A stretch of 64,000 nt of DNA from Rhyacichthys aspro (taxonomy: Eukaryota > Chordata > Actinopteri > Gobiiformes > Rhyacichthyidae). The stretch spans positions 12,481,640-12,545,639 of the forward strand of contig CM072152.1 in NCBI GenBank assembly GCA_036850595.1. The letters are read 5' to 3'. Positions 38,959-50,892 of the stretch are shown in pieces. The position numbers were made by a program, and so were the translations under genes. Every line of letters begins with the position of its first letter. The first letter of the stretch is position 1. The notes under the pieces were generated by a model that worked only from the letters and a program-made list of their open reading frames with translations, made no database searches and was not told the DNA's origin.

Positions 38959-41900
38959 ATGGATAAGATTCAGCAGCCTGACATAAACACGACTCTGCTT
39001 CAACCTGGAGCTGAGCCAATCAAGCGGGAGAAATGGGACAGTAAAGCAGAGTACATACTGGCAGTGGTGGGACATCTCGTCGGTTTGGGAAATGTCTGGA
39101 GGTTTCCTTACCTCTGCTACAAAAATGGAGGAGGTCAGTCCATGTTGTGGCTACATAGGACAGTATTACAGTAGGAAGTTATGAAACTATTATGCTCAGT
39201 CAATATGTGCCTGTATTTGCTTAAAATTATACCTAGAAAGCTGTTTATGATCAGTTTTTAGACTTGAATTTTCATTAAAAAGCACACAGTAAAAATGTCT
39301 TATCTGTTACATCAAATTCACACAAAGAGCAAAAGATATTCATGTAAATTCATTGATTCATTTTCCTGATAGTTATAATATTGAACCAGCTACGACATTA
39401 TTATTATCCTTTTCCCTTTTGCATGTTGACTTAAGTTTATGGCTTTTATTTTGAGCTGTTCAGACTCTCTTCAAACAAATATTTTTTTCTCCCAACAGGA
39501 GCCTTCCTCATTCCTTATGTAGTGTTCTTGTTCACCTGTGGCATCCCGCTCTTCTTCATGGAAACAACTCTGGGTCAGTTTACCAGTCAAGGTGGAGTCA
39601 CATGCTGGAGAAAGCTCTGCCCTTTGTTTCAAGGTAAAAATATAGACTCTAGACTCTTAAGAAACACAACGAAATCTGAGATCAGTTTTAGAGAAAGATC
39701 TACTTTGTTGTGCAATATAACACACCATTATTTCTTTACAGGTGTAGGGTATGGGGGCCAAGTAGTCCTTTTGTACAGTGGAGTGTATTACATCATCATT
39801 TTGGCCTGGACATTTCTCTATTTGTTTTCATCGTTCAGTTCACAGCTCCCATGGGCAACCTGCCAAAATCCCTGGAACACAGGTACAGAAACTTCGCGGA
39901 CCTGTTTGACAACTGCACATTGTGTTGTCCGAGATAATGTTGCATCACGCCCCTTTGTTTTCCTTTTGTCCTTCAAGCTGACTGTTTTGAACATGGGACC
40001 AATCAAACGCCAGCTTTGCACCTTGGGACCAGTTCTGTTGTGGAATTCTGGGAGTAAGTGATTTTAATACAAACATATTATGATTAAAGTTTGCAAAAAG
40101 TGACAAACAGTGTTTCAGTACAGGAGAAGAATCTTAGGACTTTCTGATGGGATTGATCACATTGGAAATATTCGCTGGGACCTGGCGCTGTGTCTTCTTT
40201 TGGCCTGGATCTTATGCTACTTCTGTGTCTGGCAAGGAGTAAAGTCCTCAGGAAAGGTGCAAAAACCTCGCGTGCAATTGACTTTGCATTTGAAATGTTA
40301 ATCATAATATTTTTATTTTATTTCTGCTTTAGGTGGTGTACTTCACTTCCACATTTCCGTATTTAATTCTGATAGTGTTGCTTGTTCGTGGGCTCACATT
40401 ACCTGGAGCCAAAGAAGGAGTGATATTCTACCTTTACCCAGACCCTTCCCGTCTCGCTGATCCAGAGGTACCCAACATTCTATTGTAAAATCTACTGTGT
40501 TCCCAATTATTTATATTTTACATTTGACTTTGTGCTTGTATATCTCAGGTATGGAGTGATGCTGGCAGCCAGATCTTTTTCTCCTATGGAGTGTGCATGG
40601 GTATTCTTTGTTCTTTAGGAAGTCACAGTAAATACACCAACAACTGCTACAGGTGCACGAATCTATGATTTGTATATTATACACTGATTATATATATTAT
40701 TTGTTGAATAAGACTGAAGTTTCCATTCTTTTTGCACAGAGACTGTGTTTACCTGGGCATGTTAAACAGTTTAACCAGCTTTGTAGCAGGCTTTGCTATC
40801 TTTTCTGTCTTGGGCTTCATGGCAAAGGAGCAAGGAGTGCCTATATCTGTAGTAGCTGAGTCAGGTATTGACCCTATAAATATATGTAGCCTACTGTGTT
40901 TTTAGTTTTAAACTCATGAGTTCTCTTTGGGCTATGTGCAGGTCCAGGACTGGCATTTATTGCTTATCCCCGAGCGGTGGCTCTTATGCCGGTGCCCCAG
41001 CTGTGGGCCACTTTGTTCTTCATTATGATTCTCCTTTTAGGATTAGACAGTCAGGTAAGCGCCACAGATGGTAGAAACAGTGGAATGTGGAACCAGTTGC
41101 TCACAAGGATGTTGTCTCCTTGTTATGGGTTGACTTAGTGAAGCTTGACTTTTGTTGAATTCCATTGAAAAAATATGAGGAAATGCTGAGCTTAACTGCT
41201 TTTTATTCACCTTTGGAAATCTGTTGAACAGCAACCAATAAACTGTTCTTTTTACAGCTTGCTCCATGAAGTCAGCTTCTTAATACCTGCATATCTGCTC
41301 TGTTAACATTTGGAGGCTGAGAACCATTATGTTTGTCTCCCCCACAGTTTGTGAATCAGGAAGCACTGGTGACTACCATCTCTGACATGTATCCATCCTT
41401 TTTTCAAAACCACTGTCGTCGTAAACTGCTCCTTCTTGCTTTGTGTGTTGTAAGTTTCTTTGTTGGTCTTCTGCTGGTTACTGAGGTGAGTGGGAGAAAC
41501 TGTCCACATTTAGAAATGTAATTGTTGGATGTTTAATAACTATGAAGACTGTGTCTCCATTCTTGCAGGGAGGCCTCTATATTTTTCAATTGTTTGACTA
41601 CTATGCCTGTAGTGGGATGACCCTGCTTCTTTTGGCTGTGTTTCAGTCTGTCTGTGTGGGATGGGTCTATGGTAATGACCATGCCCTATTACTGTGTATG
41701 TCCATGTATCTGTAGGTTTGTATAATTGCCTTAAAGAACATAACTGATTTTGTGCAGGTGCAGATCGACTGTATGATAATATACAAGACATGATTGGATA
41801 TCGACCTAATGGCTTTATGAAATATTGCTGGCAGTACTTAACACCAGCTGTTTGTACAGTAAGTAGCAGTGCTCGGTTCTATGTCACATGTTATTAACAA

Positions 41901-42638
41901 GTGGCTGTACGTGACAGCTGCCAAAGACTTGCTGTATGTATAGATGTAGTCCACGTTTTAAGCAAATGTGTATGTGTAATGTACGTGTGGGTACAAACAC
42001 ACTTGTCAGTTTGGAAAGATCCAGTATGCTATATCTTAATGCCTCACTGCCCTGGGAAGTCAATGTTTATCTGCTTTGACTGAACCTTGTACCATTTCAT
42101 TCTGGTCGCTAAAGACAAATTTTATCACAACCAAAGTTTTCATACGGCACCAAAGCAGTAACATGTATAAAATACATATATATTTGTTGCATGAGAATAA
42201 TGTAATAACTTTATTTATGATTTATCTTTTTACCCTTTGTTTAGCTGAGTTTAGTCTTTTCCTTGGTTAAGTACACACCACTCAAATTCAACAACACTTA
42301 TGAGTACCCGTGGTGGGGTTATGCTATTGGAGGATTTTTCACTCTCTCTTCAACTCTCCTGGTCCCACTGTGGATGCTGTATGCTATCTGTGTCACACCG
42401 GGGACGCTGAGACAGGTATGTCTTCATTCAATTGGTTCACTACATTTATTATTTGTAAATTCATCTTGTGGTACTAATAAAAACACTTGCTCTTTTTCTG
42501 TAGAGAGTAAAAGTGTTGTGCACTCCAGCAAAAGACGTAAGAAGGAAGGATGTAAATGAAGAAGCATTTCAGACCTTTACAGGACTGTACACACTACGGA
42601 TACAAGAAAACAGCGATAATGGAGCTCAGAAAATATAG
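38959..42638 (+). CDS. slc6a13: Sodium- and chloride-dependent transporter, slc6a13 (GAT2)-like, copy B
   Basis: Fourteen coding exons: 38959-39133, 39499-39633, 39742-39882, 39978-40053, 40124-40256, 40333-40467, 40549-40652, 40740-40864, 40942-41054, 41348-41485, 41569-41671, 41758-41858, 42245-42415 and 42504-42638; 1,785 nt, 594 aa. Twelve of the 14 exon lengths equal those of copy A apart from the ends and exon 4, which is 12 nt shorter (76 against 88). TM1 has GLGNVWRFPYLCYKNGGG; the extracellular loop keeps the cysteine pair (WATCQNPWNTADC) and one sequon (NQT). Other family blocks are VVYFTSTFPYLIL, LNSLTSFVAGFAIFSVLGFM and YPWWGYAIGG. The N-terminus (MDKIQQPDINTTLLQPG) and C-terminus differ from copy A. 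A slc6a13-type gene beside the RH2 array is a known teleost arrangement. A noncoding first exon may end at 38778 (donor GTGAGA). Substrate is not decidable from sequence. Confidence 0.92.
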
Positions 42639-42639
42639 C

Positions 42640-43800
42640 GATTTCCTAAAACAATATTCTAACTGAACACACAAGTCTACCTCAACTAGACAATTGTTTT
42701 TTTTGGAGAAACTGCAAAATTTAAAAAAAAAAAAAAAAGATTAATTTCCTGAAGAATTCAATCTTTCCCTTGAAACTATTAGATACTCTCTTGCAGTTGC
42801 AAGTTGATGAATGCACTTTAAATTTTGTCAATGAAAGTGACGTTGTGTGTTATTAGTGTGTTATTAAAGCTTTTATAGTAATCTTGGACAGCTGGAATGG
42901 TGTTCAACAACTCGTCTGGCAAACATGACTCACACACGTCAGGAAAAGGCCTGGGATCTAAATAAATCTGAGCTCTAAATAGCCCCATCTGCCGGCTGAA
43001 CTGGCACATTACAGATTTTACCACAAAGCACACAATGTGGGCCAATAGGAGTTCTTGAAAGTTATTGAAATCCCAAGTGGTGTTTCACTTTTATCTATGA
43101 CCAGAAATTACACTAAGATGAGAAAATTACAGAACGCATCTCCACGTTAAAGCAAAACGCAGAAACCTAAAACCATTCATGTTGAAATTGTTATCTACTG
43201 ATCAGAATATGTCCTGTGCCTGCATAAATCCAAGAAACAAGATTTTCTGAATTTACTTTACCCTCGTGTTTTACAACGCAGTCCCACTGAAAGAATAAAT
43301 TGCATTCCAATGTGTTATTCATGTATAATCCACTTGGAGGCGCTGGTGTGCGTAAAACTACACATGGGAGCAGAGAAGTTCTATCATGGAGGGTCTAATA
43401 ATACATCCATGAGTTCTACACTGAAGCTAAACCGTTCCTGCCCGTGCGCATGCGCCGTTGCCGTTGCCAAGAAGATACCAGTCTTCAGTCATGAATCTGT
43501 CACACTCACACTTTGAGAGAATGTGATGTTTCTGTGGCATTTTCAACAAAAATATCAACACGTATACTTTGTGTAGGCCTGCTCAGGATATTTGAAGAAT
43601 ATGAATTGGATAGATGTCAGATGCTGTGTTTTAAATATCAAATGCAAACATGAGCTGCTTTGGAGAATGTAACTTCAGCCGAACACATTGTCTTTGTTTA
43701 AAACAGATACTAGTTTAACAGACAGTGGCTTAACTTCAGGTTATTATTCCAGCTCTAATTTTAATAATTGCTTCGTCCTATGAAAGAGCTCAGGTGTAAA
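42640..43800. other. 3'UTR of slc6 copy B and gap
   Basis: An A17 run is at 42722-42738. No further coding sequence is seen. The 3'UTR end is not defined. Confidence 0.4.
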
Positions 43801-43811
43801 ATGTCTTATAA

Positions 43812-44540
43812 TAAATGACCTATTCTGATCTAAGTTTCACTTGACCTGTCACCTGCCTGATATAGTCTCACTGATTGATCAATCTGCCACTGTATTACTA
43901 TTGCACATTATAGTCAGTGTTTGCACATTATTTATTTTCTGTTATTTATTTTATTTATTCGATTACATACATTGCAAGTGCTGCTAATTTCCACTCAGGT
44001 TGTATATAAATAATAATAGTATTATACTTTCCTTATATATGTTATATTTTATTTTTATATTCATTCATTCATTCAAAAAAAAAAAAGAATGAATGAATGA
44101 ATGAATGATTTTTCTATTTAATTTTTATTTATTATATTCTTATTTTTCTTATTCTCATCTTTATCACAACACTAAGGTGAGAGAGAAACAGTATCTCAGT
44201 TCATCTGTATGTTCTGCGAGTGAATTGACAATGAAAGTCTTTGAATCACTTCATCTCCAATGTATCAACTACTCTTCTTTAACATTAGATAGATCGATTG
44301 CTAATAGGAATTATGTGTTACTAGAGCTGGAGAATCTCCTACATCAACATTAGACCTATCTACCGATCTATTATTTCAGATCAACTTTTGAGTGAAAGTG
44401 GCAGATCACAGAGATGTCAAACCTTCCTGCTTCATTCATGTCCACATTCCCTGAATCATTCAAACACAAGTGCTTTTCAGCAGCTTTGGCAAACTCAAAA
44501 AGAATGTTGTGACCAATTGGCCTGCACGATGTTATGTGAT
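43812..44540. repeat. Noncoding tandem duplication, copy 1
   Basis: Segments of this stretch match 44541-44945 in the same order: a start ATAAATGACCTA (43812 and 44541), a CACCTGCCTGATA block (43850 and 44677), a TGTATCAACT..CTTCTTTAACA block (about 44260 and 44728) and an end block TGACCAATTGGCCTGCA (44507; TGACCAATGGGCCTGCA at 44910). Copy 1 is longer because of an AT-rich and microsatellite insertion at about 43890-44200. Confidence 0.7.
44059..44108. repeat. Inverted microsatellite hairpin: (ATTC)4, A12, (GAAT)5-6
   Basis: Four ATTC units, twelve A and about five and a half GAAT units form a near-perfect palindrome with the A run as loop. It is inside the insertion in duplication copy 1. 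Confidence 0.95.
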
Positions 44541-44945
44541 AAATGACCTAGTTTCAAATGAGCCACTTCCTGTTACAGTTGGAGCGGTACAACAGTAAGC
44601 ACTGATTTACAGGAAGCCTAGTTAAGTGTGATTAAGACACAAAGGAGTTTCTGATCCAAGCTTCTCTGGACTTCTCACCTGCCTGATACAATCAACCATT
44701 ATTCGATTTCTCTTGGATCACTTCACCTACAGTGTATCAACTGCACTTCTTTAACACTTAGATTAATCAGGTTGCCGACAGGATTTACTTGGGCATTTAA
44801 TTAGAGCTGATCATTAGACTTTTGGATCTACTTTTTAGAGAAAGAGACAGATCAAGTTAACATCCATATTTCATGATTTTTTAATCATTATAACACTTAA
44901 TTAGTGTGAAGTGACCAATGGGCCTGCATTAGTGTTGACCCAAAA
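44541..44945. repeat. Noncoding tandem duplication, copy 2
   Basis: Partner of 43812-44540, with the same ordered blocks at moderate divergence. It lies between slc6 copy B and the RH2 array. There is no coding sequence. Confidence 0.7.
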
Positions 44946-46482
44946 CCTGTGAGTACAATAAGGTTATGAGTTGTTGGATATAGTTCAAATCATGATTCAA
45001 ACCAAAGACTGTGATTTTCCTCCTAAAGATTGTCAGATTTGGGAAAGATGTCCAACAGTTTGAAATGGAGATTGCTTTTTGGAATATGACTCAGCCTATA
45101 AGTGTTTAACTCTACGATTATGTTTGAGTGCTTGCTAATTTGGGCCATTGCCACATATTGGCTGTATCATTACAACATTTATGTTTGAATGCTGTTCTTT
45201 CAACGTCTTCGACTTTGAGGTCAGTATGTGACGTTAAATTGAAAGTGACAGTTGTGACCTCAAAGTTGTCCCATCCATCTTGTTTTTCACTCCCAGACAA
45301 CCTTCTCAACACCTTGGAATTACGCACAGGGCGAGAATCCAATTTGTGCATGCTAAAGATTACAAAGGGCCAAACCCCTCCGGTTTAACAGCTTGCAAGT
45401 GACAATTTTTGGACGCTAAGCAGATAAATGAAAGCTCCTTGGTCTGAAATCCCAAAGCTGTGTGACAGATGGTTTCCTGTTTGTAGATCCGCTGTGTACA
45501 TTACATATGGTTCTTTTATAAGGAATTCACACTTTCTCATCTAGTTGATTTGATTATAAGAAAAACTACACTTACCTTACAAAGAACGTGTGGTTGGTGT
45601 TGAGACATGTCCTTACAATGGTTGTGATAAAAAACTGCACATTTTGACTGTAAACAAACATGAATTCATACACAGCATGAATTAGTTGTGTGTTTGTGGT
45701 GGGATTTGTACATTTGATTTGTTTGTGTCATTTAATTTGATGTTTTGTCTTTTATGTGCTTCTAAATGCATCCTGTGTTTTGTATAAGGAAAGAGACATT
45801 GTCCACCTTTAAAATAATGTAAGGTCCATGTGTCTGTTTATTTGAACTAATCCTGCTCTCTCCTCTGCTCTATTTTTTCTGGTGACAATCACGGAAAGCA
45901 ATAGAAGAGAAAGTAGCAGAAAGAAGTCTAGATAAGTATTCTGTTCAGTGTATGGCATTGTGTTCATTGGCAAATGATGGCGAGAGTTTGAATATTAAAC
46001 CTATTAAAACTTGAAAAGCCAGAAGTGAAGCTGAGATGGGGACATTTAGTTCAAAGTCTCTTTTACTGAGACATATGGTTAAGGTGATGTGACATTCTTT
46101 TCAGCAAAGCTACACAATCCTCTGAGTGGAGGATGAGAGGAGGAGCCACAAGCCATAGTCATGTGATCTATCTATCTATTTCAGTCTTTCAAATAGTCTA
46201 TGTTATAAACTCTCTCTTATATCTCACGTAAATGTGTTTGTATCTGTCTCTAACATATCAGTTAACGTCAGCTAACATTGTTAATGAAGTTGAAAGATTT
46301 TAGTTCTGGTATTAATTAGGATCAGAACAAAGTGACAAGTACTTTATAAAATGGAAAGGTGCTGACAAAGCCACTGTAACAAAAGAATAATTTTAATACA
46401 AACAACATGACATTAGTTTAAACATTGCCTGCTCTGTAAATATTCTTCATGTTACTGTCAGCCAATGAATTCTATCCTGTTT

Positions 46483-46565
46483 TGGGATTACCTGCCATAC
46501 TGGAATGGTAATTGGCAAATTGACTGGATGAAACCTACCCCAATCTACTTATTCAGTTAATTTCC
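46483..46565. repeat. Triplicated noncoding element, copy 1
   Basis: GGATTACCTGC is followed by the core TGGTAATTGGCAAATTGA (46506-46523), then TGGATGAAACC and CAATCTACTTATTCAGTTA. The core holds TAATTG and CAAATTG, which are homeodomain-type sites; GGATTA is a CRX/OTX-type site. Confidence 0.85.
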
Positions 46566-47084
46566 CATTTGTCTGTTTGTATATTCTTCGTTGACCTAAC
46601 TCTTGGATAAGAAAAAAAAAGTGTTTTACTGGATAATTCACCGTTATGTACATCTGTCATGGAGGAAGATTTGTGTCTTAGGACTGAGGTTTTGTTATAA
46701 ACATTATATATCTCTGCCTGCTACAATCTTGCACAGATTGAAGCAAGAATTAAGAAGAATCTTAATTGATTGGATGAAATTGACTTTTTTCAATAATTGT
46801 CTTTCAGAGCCTTTTTTCTTTTTTTTAAATTTTATATACCTAATATTTGGAAAAAGAGGTCTAATGAAATATTTCTAGTGTTGTTCAGATTTCTACAGCT
46901 GCACTGGTGCTCTTGCTTTCCAACACAGAACTTAGAGTAATGTTACAGGAAAACACCATTTGGCTCAGCCAAATCTTTTTAGACCAATCTAAACAATGGA
47001 CCTTTTGACATTTTAAACCTGACCAGGCTTTGCCATTATTTGACTCTTTCTAGCCTTTCCTTTCTGTTGCTTTCTCAAATAGTG

Positions 47085-47162
47085 GAGATTACCTGCAATG
47101 CTGGACTGGTAATTGGCAAATTGATTGGATGAACCCCTAATCTAGTTATGCAGTTAGCTTCC
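47085..47162. repeat. Triplicated noncoding element, copy 2
   Basis: Same order of blocks as copy 1: GAGATTACCTGC, core TGGTAATTGGCAAATTGA (47107-47124), TGGATGAA, then CCTAATCTAGTTATGCAGTTA. It is about 600 nt from copy 1. Confidence 0.85.
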
Positions 47163-47819
47163 TGTGGTTGTTCTGATCGTCTTCATTACTTTAATTACTT
47201 ACTAATGTCCAGTGTTCTTTCCAGTTATTCTGTTACAATTGTTAAGACACATTTTCTGAAACCTATACCCAAAAGTGAACACTGTTAGCACTAAATTCTG
47301 TCAAAAAAAATAATTATTGTTAAAAAATATTGTTAAAATTAACAATCTACAGAGCAAAACACTAAACACAACCTAAAGCTAAACTAAAGCAATCAGAATA
47401 ATTAGAGCAATCAATCCAATTCTTCTTATTTATTTTTTTTTAAATAAAGGAAGTCAAGAACACCAATATATGTTACAATGTTGTCTAGAATAACAGAAGA
47501 ACAGAATAAGTTACTAGTTGCTCCAGAGGATTTCAGCACAGGAGATGTTCTCTGAACCAGACAACATGGGAAAAAACCCTGGTGTGAGCCTGCTTACAAA
47601 TGCACTAAATATTTTTGCAAATACAAATTGAATGTACAAATGTTCAATTTCTTTCCACAGTTACAAATTATCTTAAAGATGTAACTCATTTGAGCCTCAG
47701 AACTGGCTTTATATTGGCATGTTCTGTCTGTGTCTGTGTTGTCAGCTCTGAGAGGTTGGGAGTTAGTTGTTTGACTGTTTTGTTATCTTTTTGCACTATA
47801 TGGGCCTACGAATGTAAAC

Positions 47820-47985
47820 AAAGATTTTATTTGGCCTTTTTGCCTTTAGTTGATGGGATAGTAAACAGATAGGGGCAGTGAGAGAGAGGGAAATTACATT
47901 TGGAAAATGACCCAAGCAAGAATTGAACCCAGGTCTCCTAAGTATATGGTACATACTTTAGCAGCTGAGCCACCAAGGTGCTCTA
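47820..47985 (-). repeat. tRNA-derived SINE-like repeat
   Basis: On the minus strand the head reads like a tRNA: an A-box-like GGCTCAGCTGCTAAAG near 47970-47955 and a B-box-like GGTTCAATTC near 47929-47920, followed by a body with GAGAGAGAG-type sequence. This combination is common in dispersed teleost repeats. It is degenerate and not a functional tRNA. Confidence 0.55.
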
Positions 47986-48130
47986 AATGTTTTAAATGTT
48001 TTAAAGTTTTTGACAGAAAAGCCAGAATCAGTTTAAAAAAAACCAGATCTGTGTTTAGCTTGATGAGATTTTGAAGTGCGTGCGGAGACATGGTTAACAT
48101 GACCTGGGCTCCATGGATGGGATCATCATA

Positions 48131-48215
48131 GGATTGGTCTGGCACTGATGTGGTAATTGGCAAATTGGTTGGATGAAACCTATCCCTAATCTAGTTATTC
48201 AATTTGTTAGTTAAC
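48131..48215. repeat. Triplicated noncoding element, copy 3
   Basis: Core TGGTAATTGGCAAATTGG (48151-48168), then TTGGATGAAACC and CCTAATCTAGTTATTCAA. It lies about 640 nt upstream of the RH2 no. 1 start codon and 1,044 nt from copy 2. A trailing block at 48266-48390 is also related to 46893-47015. Confidence 0.85.
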
Positions 48216-48614
48216 TACTTAATTCTGCACACTTAGACTGAGAAGAGCTGGAACGGTGTGAATAATGTACAGCTGTGCTCCTGCTGTAGTTCACCCATAC
48301 ACCACTGAAAAACAAGAGAAATACACCATGTGGCATGATCAAATCTTCTTAGTAGTGTCCACAGTTTGCTCCCTGACTTGACCTTTTGCCTCTCTCATCC
48401 TTTACCAGCTTTTCCCACTTGCATACTCAAATCCTCTTAGGATTGTTTTATAGAAACCGAATGTGGCCTTATCATCACAACATTCACAGTCTCCCTTTAA
48501 TGTATTTTTAACCCTTCAAATTAGCTTTGGTCAGTTCACACTGTCTACACCACTTTGTTCAAGACATATAATTCTTATTTAGTCATGTAATCTTCATGCA
48601 TATTATTAAAATGA

Positions 48615-48713
48615 TAATCCTGACAGCTGTCAGATTAGAGGATAGATCAAGATCCTCTTTGCTCATCTTATGTATACTGATCGGAGTCTATGTAACGACT
48701 GGGGCCTATATAA
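48615..48713 (+). promoter_or_regulatory. RH2 no. 1 promoter
   Basis: TATATAA is at 48707-48713 and a CRX/OTX-type TAATCC at 48615-48620, with GATTAG at 48633-48638. The spacing of TATA to the start codon (about 145 nt) fits a short 5'UTR. Cone and rod opsin promoters typically pair CRX sites with a TATA box. Confidence 0.6.
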
Positions 48714-48852
48714 TGGTGGCTGAATTATCACACAAAGGTCGAGGGGTCAGAGTGTGGAGAAGGGAGCACCTGAGACATCTTTCAGCTCTCCTCTGGAAAT
48801 AGAGGGACTTAGCTTTTGAGTGAAGTACACACTTCAGTAACCGTAGCCAACA

Positions 48853-50892
48853 ATGGGTTGGGACAATGGAATGGAGCCTAATGGCACCGAGGGGAAAAAC
48901 TTCTACATCCCCATGAACAACAGGTCCGGGCTTGTGAGGAGTCCCTTTGAATATCCACAGTACTATTTGGCGGATCCATGGATGTTCAAGATGCTGGCTT
49001 TTTACATGTTTTTCCTCCTCTGCGCGGGCTTTCCCATCAACGCTCTGACGCTGGTGGTAACAGCCCAAAACAAGAAACTCCGACAACCTCTCAACTTCAT
49101 CCTGGTCAACCTGGCTGTGGCTGGACTCATCATGGTCTGCTTTGGTTTCACAGTGACCTTTTATACTTCTCTTATGGGTTATTTCTCCTTGGGCACAATG
49201 GGATGTGCTATTGAAGGCTTCATGGCAACACTTGGAGGTAAATGTTACCAAATAATATCTAGTGTGATTTGATTTTGCTGCCACTGTTTTTTTCTGATGG
49301 ATCATATTTTATCTTTAGGTCAAGTGTCCCTGTGGTCTCTTGTAGTCCTGGCTGTTGAACGTTACATTGTGGTCTGCAAACCTATGGGTAGTTTTAAATT
49401 CACAGCTACACATGCAGGAGCAGGATGTGCTTTCACGTGGATCATGGCTTTGTCCTGTGCTGTCCCTCCCCTTGCTGGCTGGTCAAGGTAATTAACTAAT
49501 TAGAAAATTATTGTCTGCCAGGTATTTTCGGTCTAATCATGCAGCAAATAAAGGACTAGAAACAAATGAACTTTAATACTTGTGTGTTTATGCAGGTACA
49601 TTCCAGAGGGCATTCAGGTGTCCTGTGGACCTGACTACTACACTCAGGCTCCAGGCTACAACAACGAGTCTTTTGTCATGTACATGTTCACTTGTCATTT
49701 CTGTGTTCCTGTCTTCACTATTTTTTTCACTTATGGAAACTTGGTGTTCACAGTGAAGGCGGTAAGAGAGTTCTGCATTACAGAGCACATGAAAAAATAC
49801 CACAGAATGAAACATAAAAGTAGTGACTCCTTAAGTAATTATACATAAACAGAGGAGAGAGCAGGATTAGTTCATGTTAGGCAGTCCATGGATGTGTACT
49901 TTCATAAAATGTTCATATCCCACATAAACTTACAATTGGGTGTAAATGAGCTCATGTATATCAATTTACTTTACAAACCTGGGAGGGTAGAATTTCTATA
50001 GCGTTAGCATATCAAATCTTACTCGTTTAAGGTACATACAAACATGCATAATTCTTTCTTATGTTTGGTATTAACTGGTTTTGTCAGGCTGCAGCTCAGC
50101 AGCAGGACTCAGCATCTACCCAAAAAGCCGAGAGGGAAGTGACACGCATGTGCTTCTTGATGGTGATGGGATTCCTTGTGGCTTGGACTCCATATGCCAG
50201 CTTTGCTGCTTGGATCTTCTTCAACAAAGGAGCTGCATTCTCAGCCACAGCCATGGCCATCCCCGCCTTCTTCTCCAAGAGCTCTGCTCTCTTTAACCCT
50301 GTTATCTACATACTGATGAACAAACAGGTATGGTACTATTACTTCCATCCCAGTACTGACCAATATCAACTAAGCAAAACATAAGGCAACCACCATCTGC
50401 TTCATGCCAATCAGCACCATACAATGAAGTTTATGCAACAGTGGATGAACTGATTAATTAATGTTAATGTCCATGTACTGGGTTTTCTCTGTAGAATTAG
50501 TCATCATATTGTCACTCCCGCAAATGTCACTTTTAAACTGTTACCAAAGATTTAAAACAAACTGAACAAATTGTTCTTGCATAGTCTGGCTCAGTTGTAA
50601 CTGTTGTCCTCTAATGAGTACGAGGTCAATGAACTACTTTTAGACGGTCACAGATCTAAATGACTTCTTTAGGTGTTAACTTGAAATTGTTGAGTCATAC
50701 TTGAATAATAATTTTGTAAAATATAACTAATCACTTCATTGTATTTGTTTTTCTTCATTATGAGTCCTTAAATTCACCATCCTCTCATTTCAGTTCCGTA
50801 ACTGCATGCTCAGCACTGTTGGAATGGGCGGCATGGTGGAGGATGAGACTTCAGTATCTACAAGCAAGACAGAAGTGTCCTCTGTCTCTTAA
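48853..50892 (+). CDS. RH2: RH2 cone opsin (green-type), gene 1 of the array, Gln122 type
   Basis: Five exons: 48853-49237, 49319-49487, 49596-49761, 50088-50327 and 50794-50892, total 1,059 nt or 352 aa. The start MGWDNGMEPNGTEGKNFYIP and end TEVSSVS are typical of RH2. By bovine rhodopsin numbering it has counterion Glu113, Cys110 and Cys187 for the disulphide, ERY at 134-136, Lys296 for retinal, NPVIY, Gln122, Ala292 and Ser295. Gln122 is known to shift RH2 pigments to shorter wavelength than Glu122, so a blue-green pigment is expected. Position 185 is Val (IQVSCG) where the other two copies have Cys. It is the most diverged of the three in exons 1-3, while its exon 4 is nearly identical to gene 2. 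A polyadenylation signal is at 51102-51107. It acts in cone outer segments. It may belong to the RH2B or a related clade; only a phylogeny can tell. Confidence 0.97.

Noticed and set aside
46603..46878. 91-codon plus-strand frame between noncoding repeats
   Set aside because: Low-complexity, with Lys and Phe runs from A and T tracts; no family likeness.
47907..47985. Minus-strand functional tRNA gene
   Set aside because: A and B boxes are present but stems are mismatched and it continues into a SINE-like body, so I list it as a repeat.
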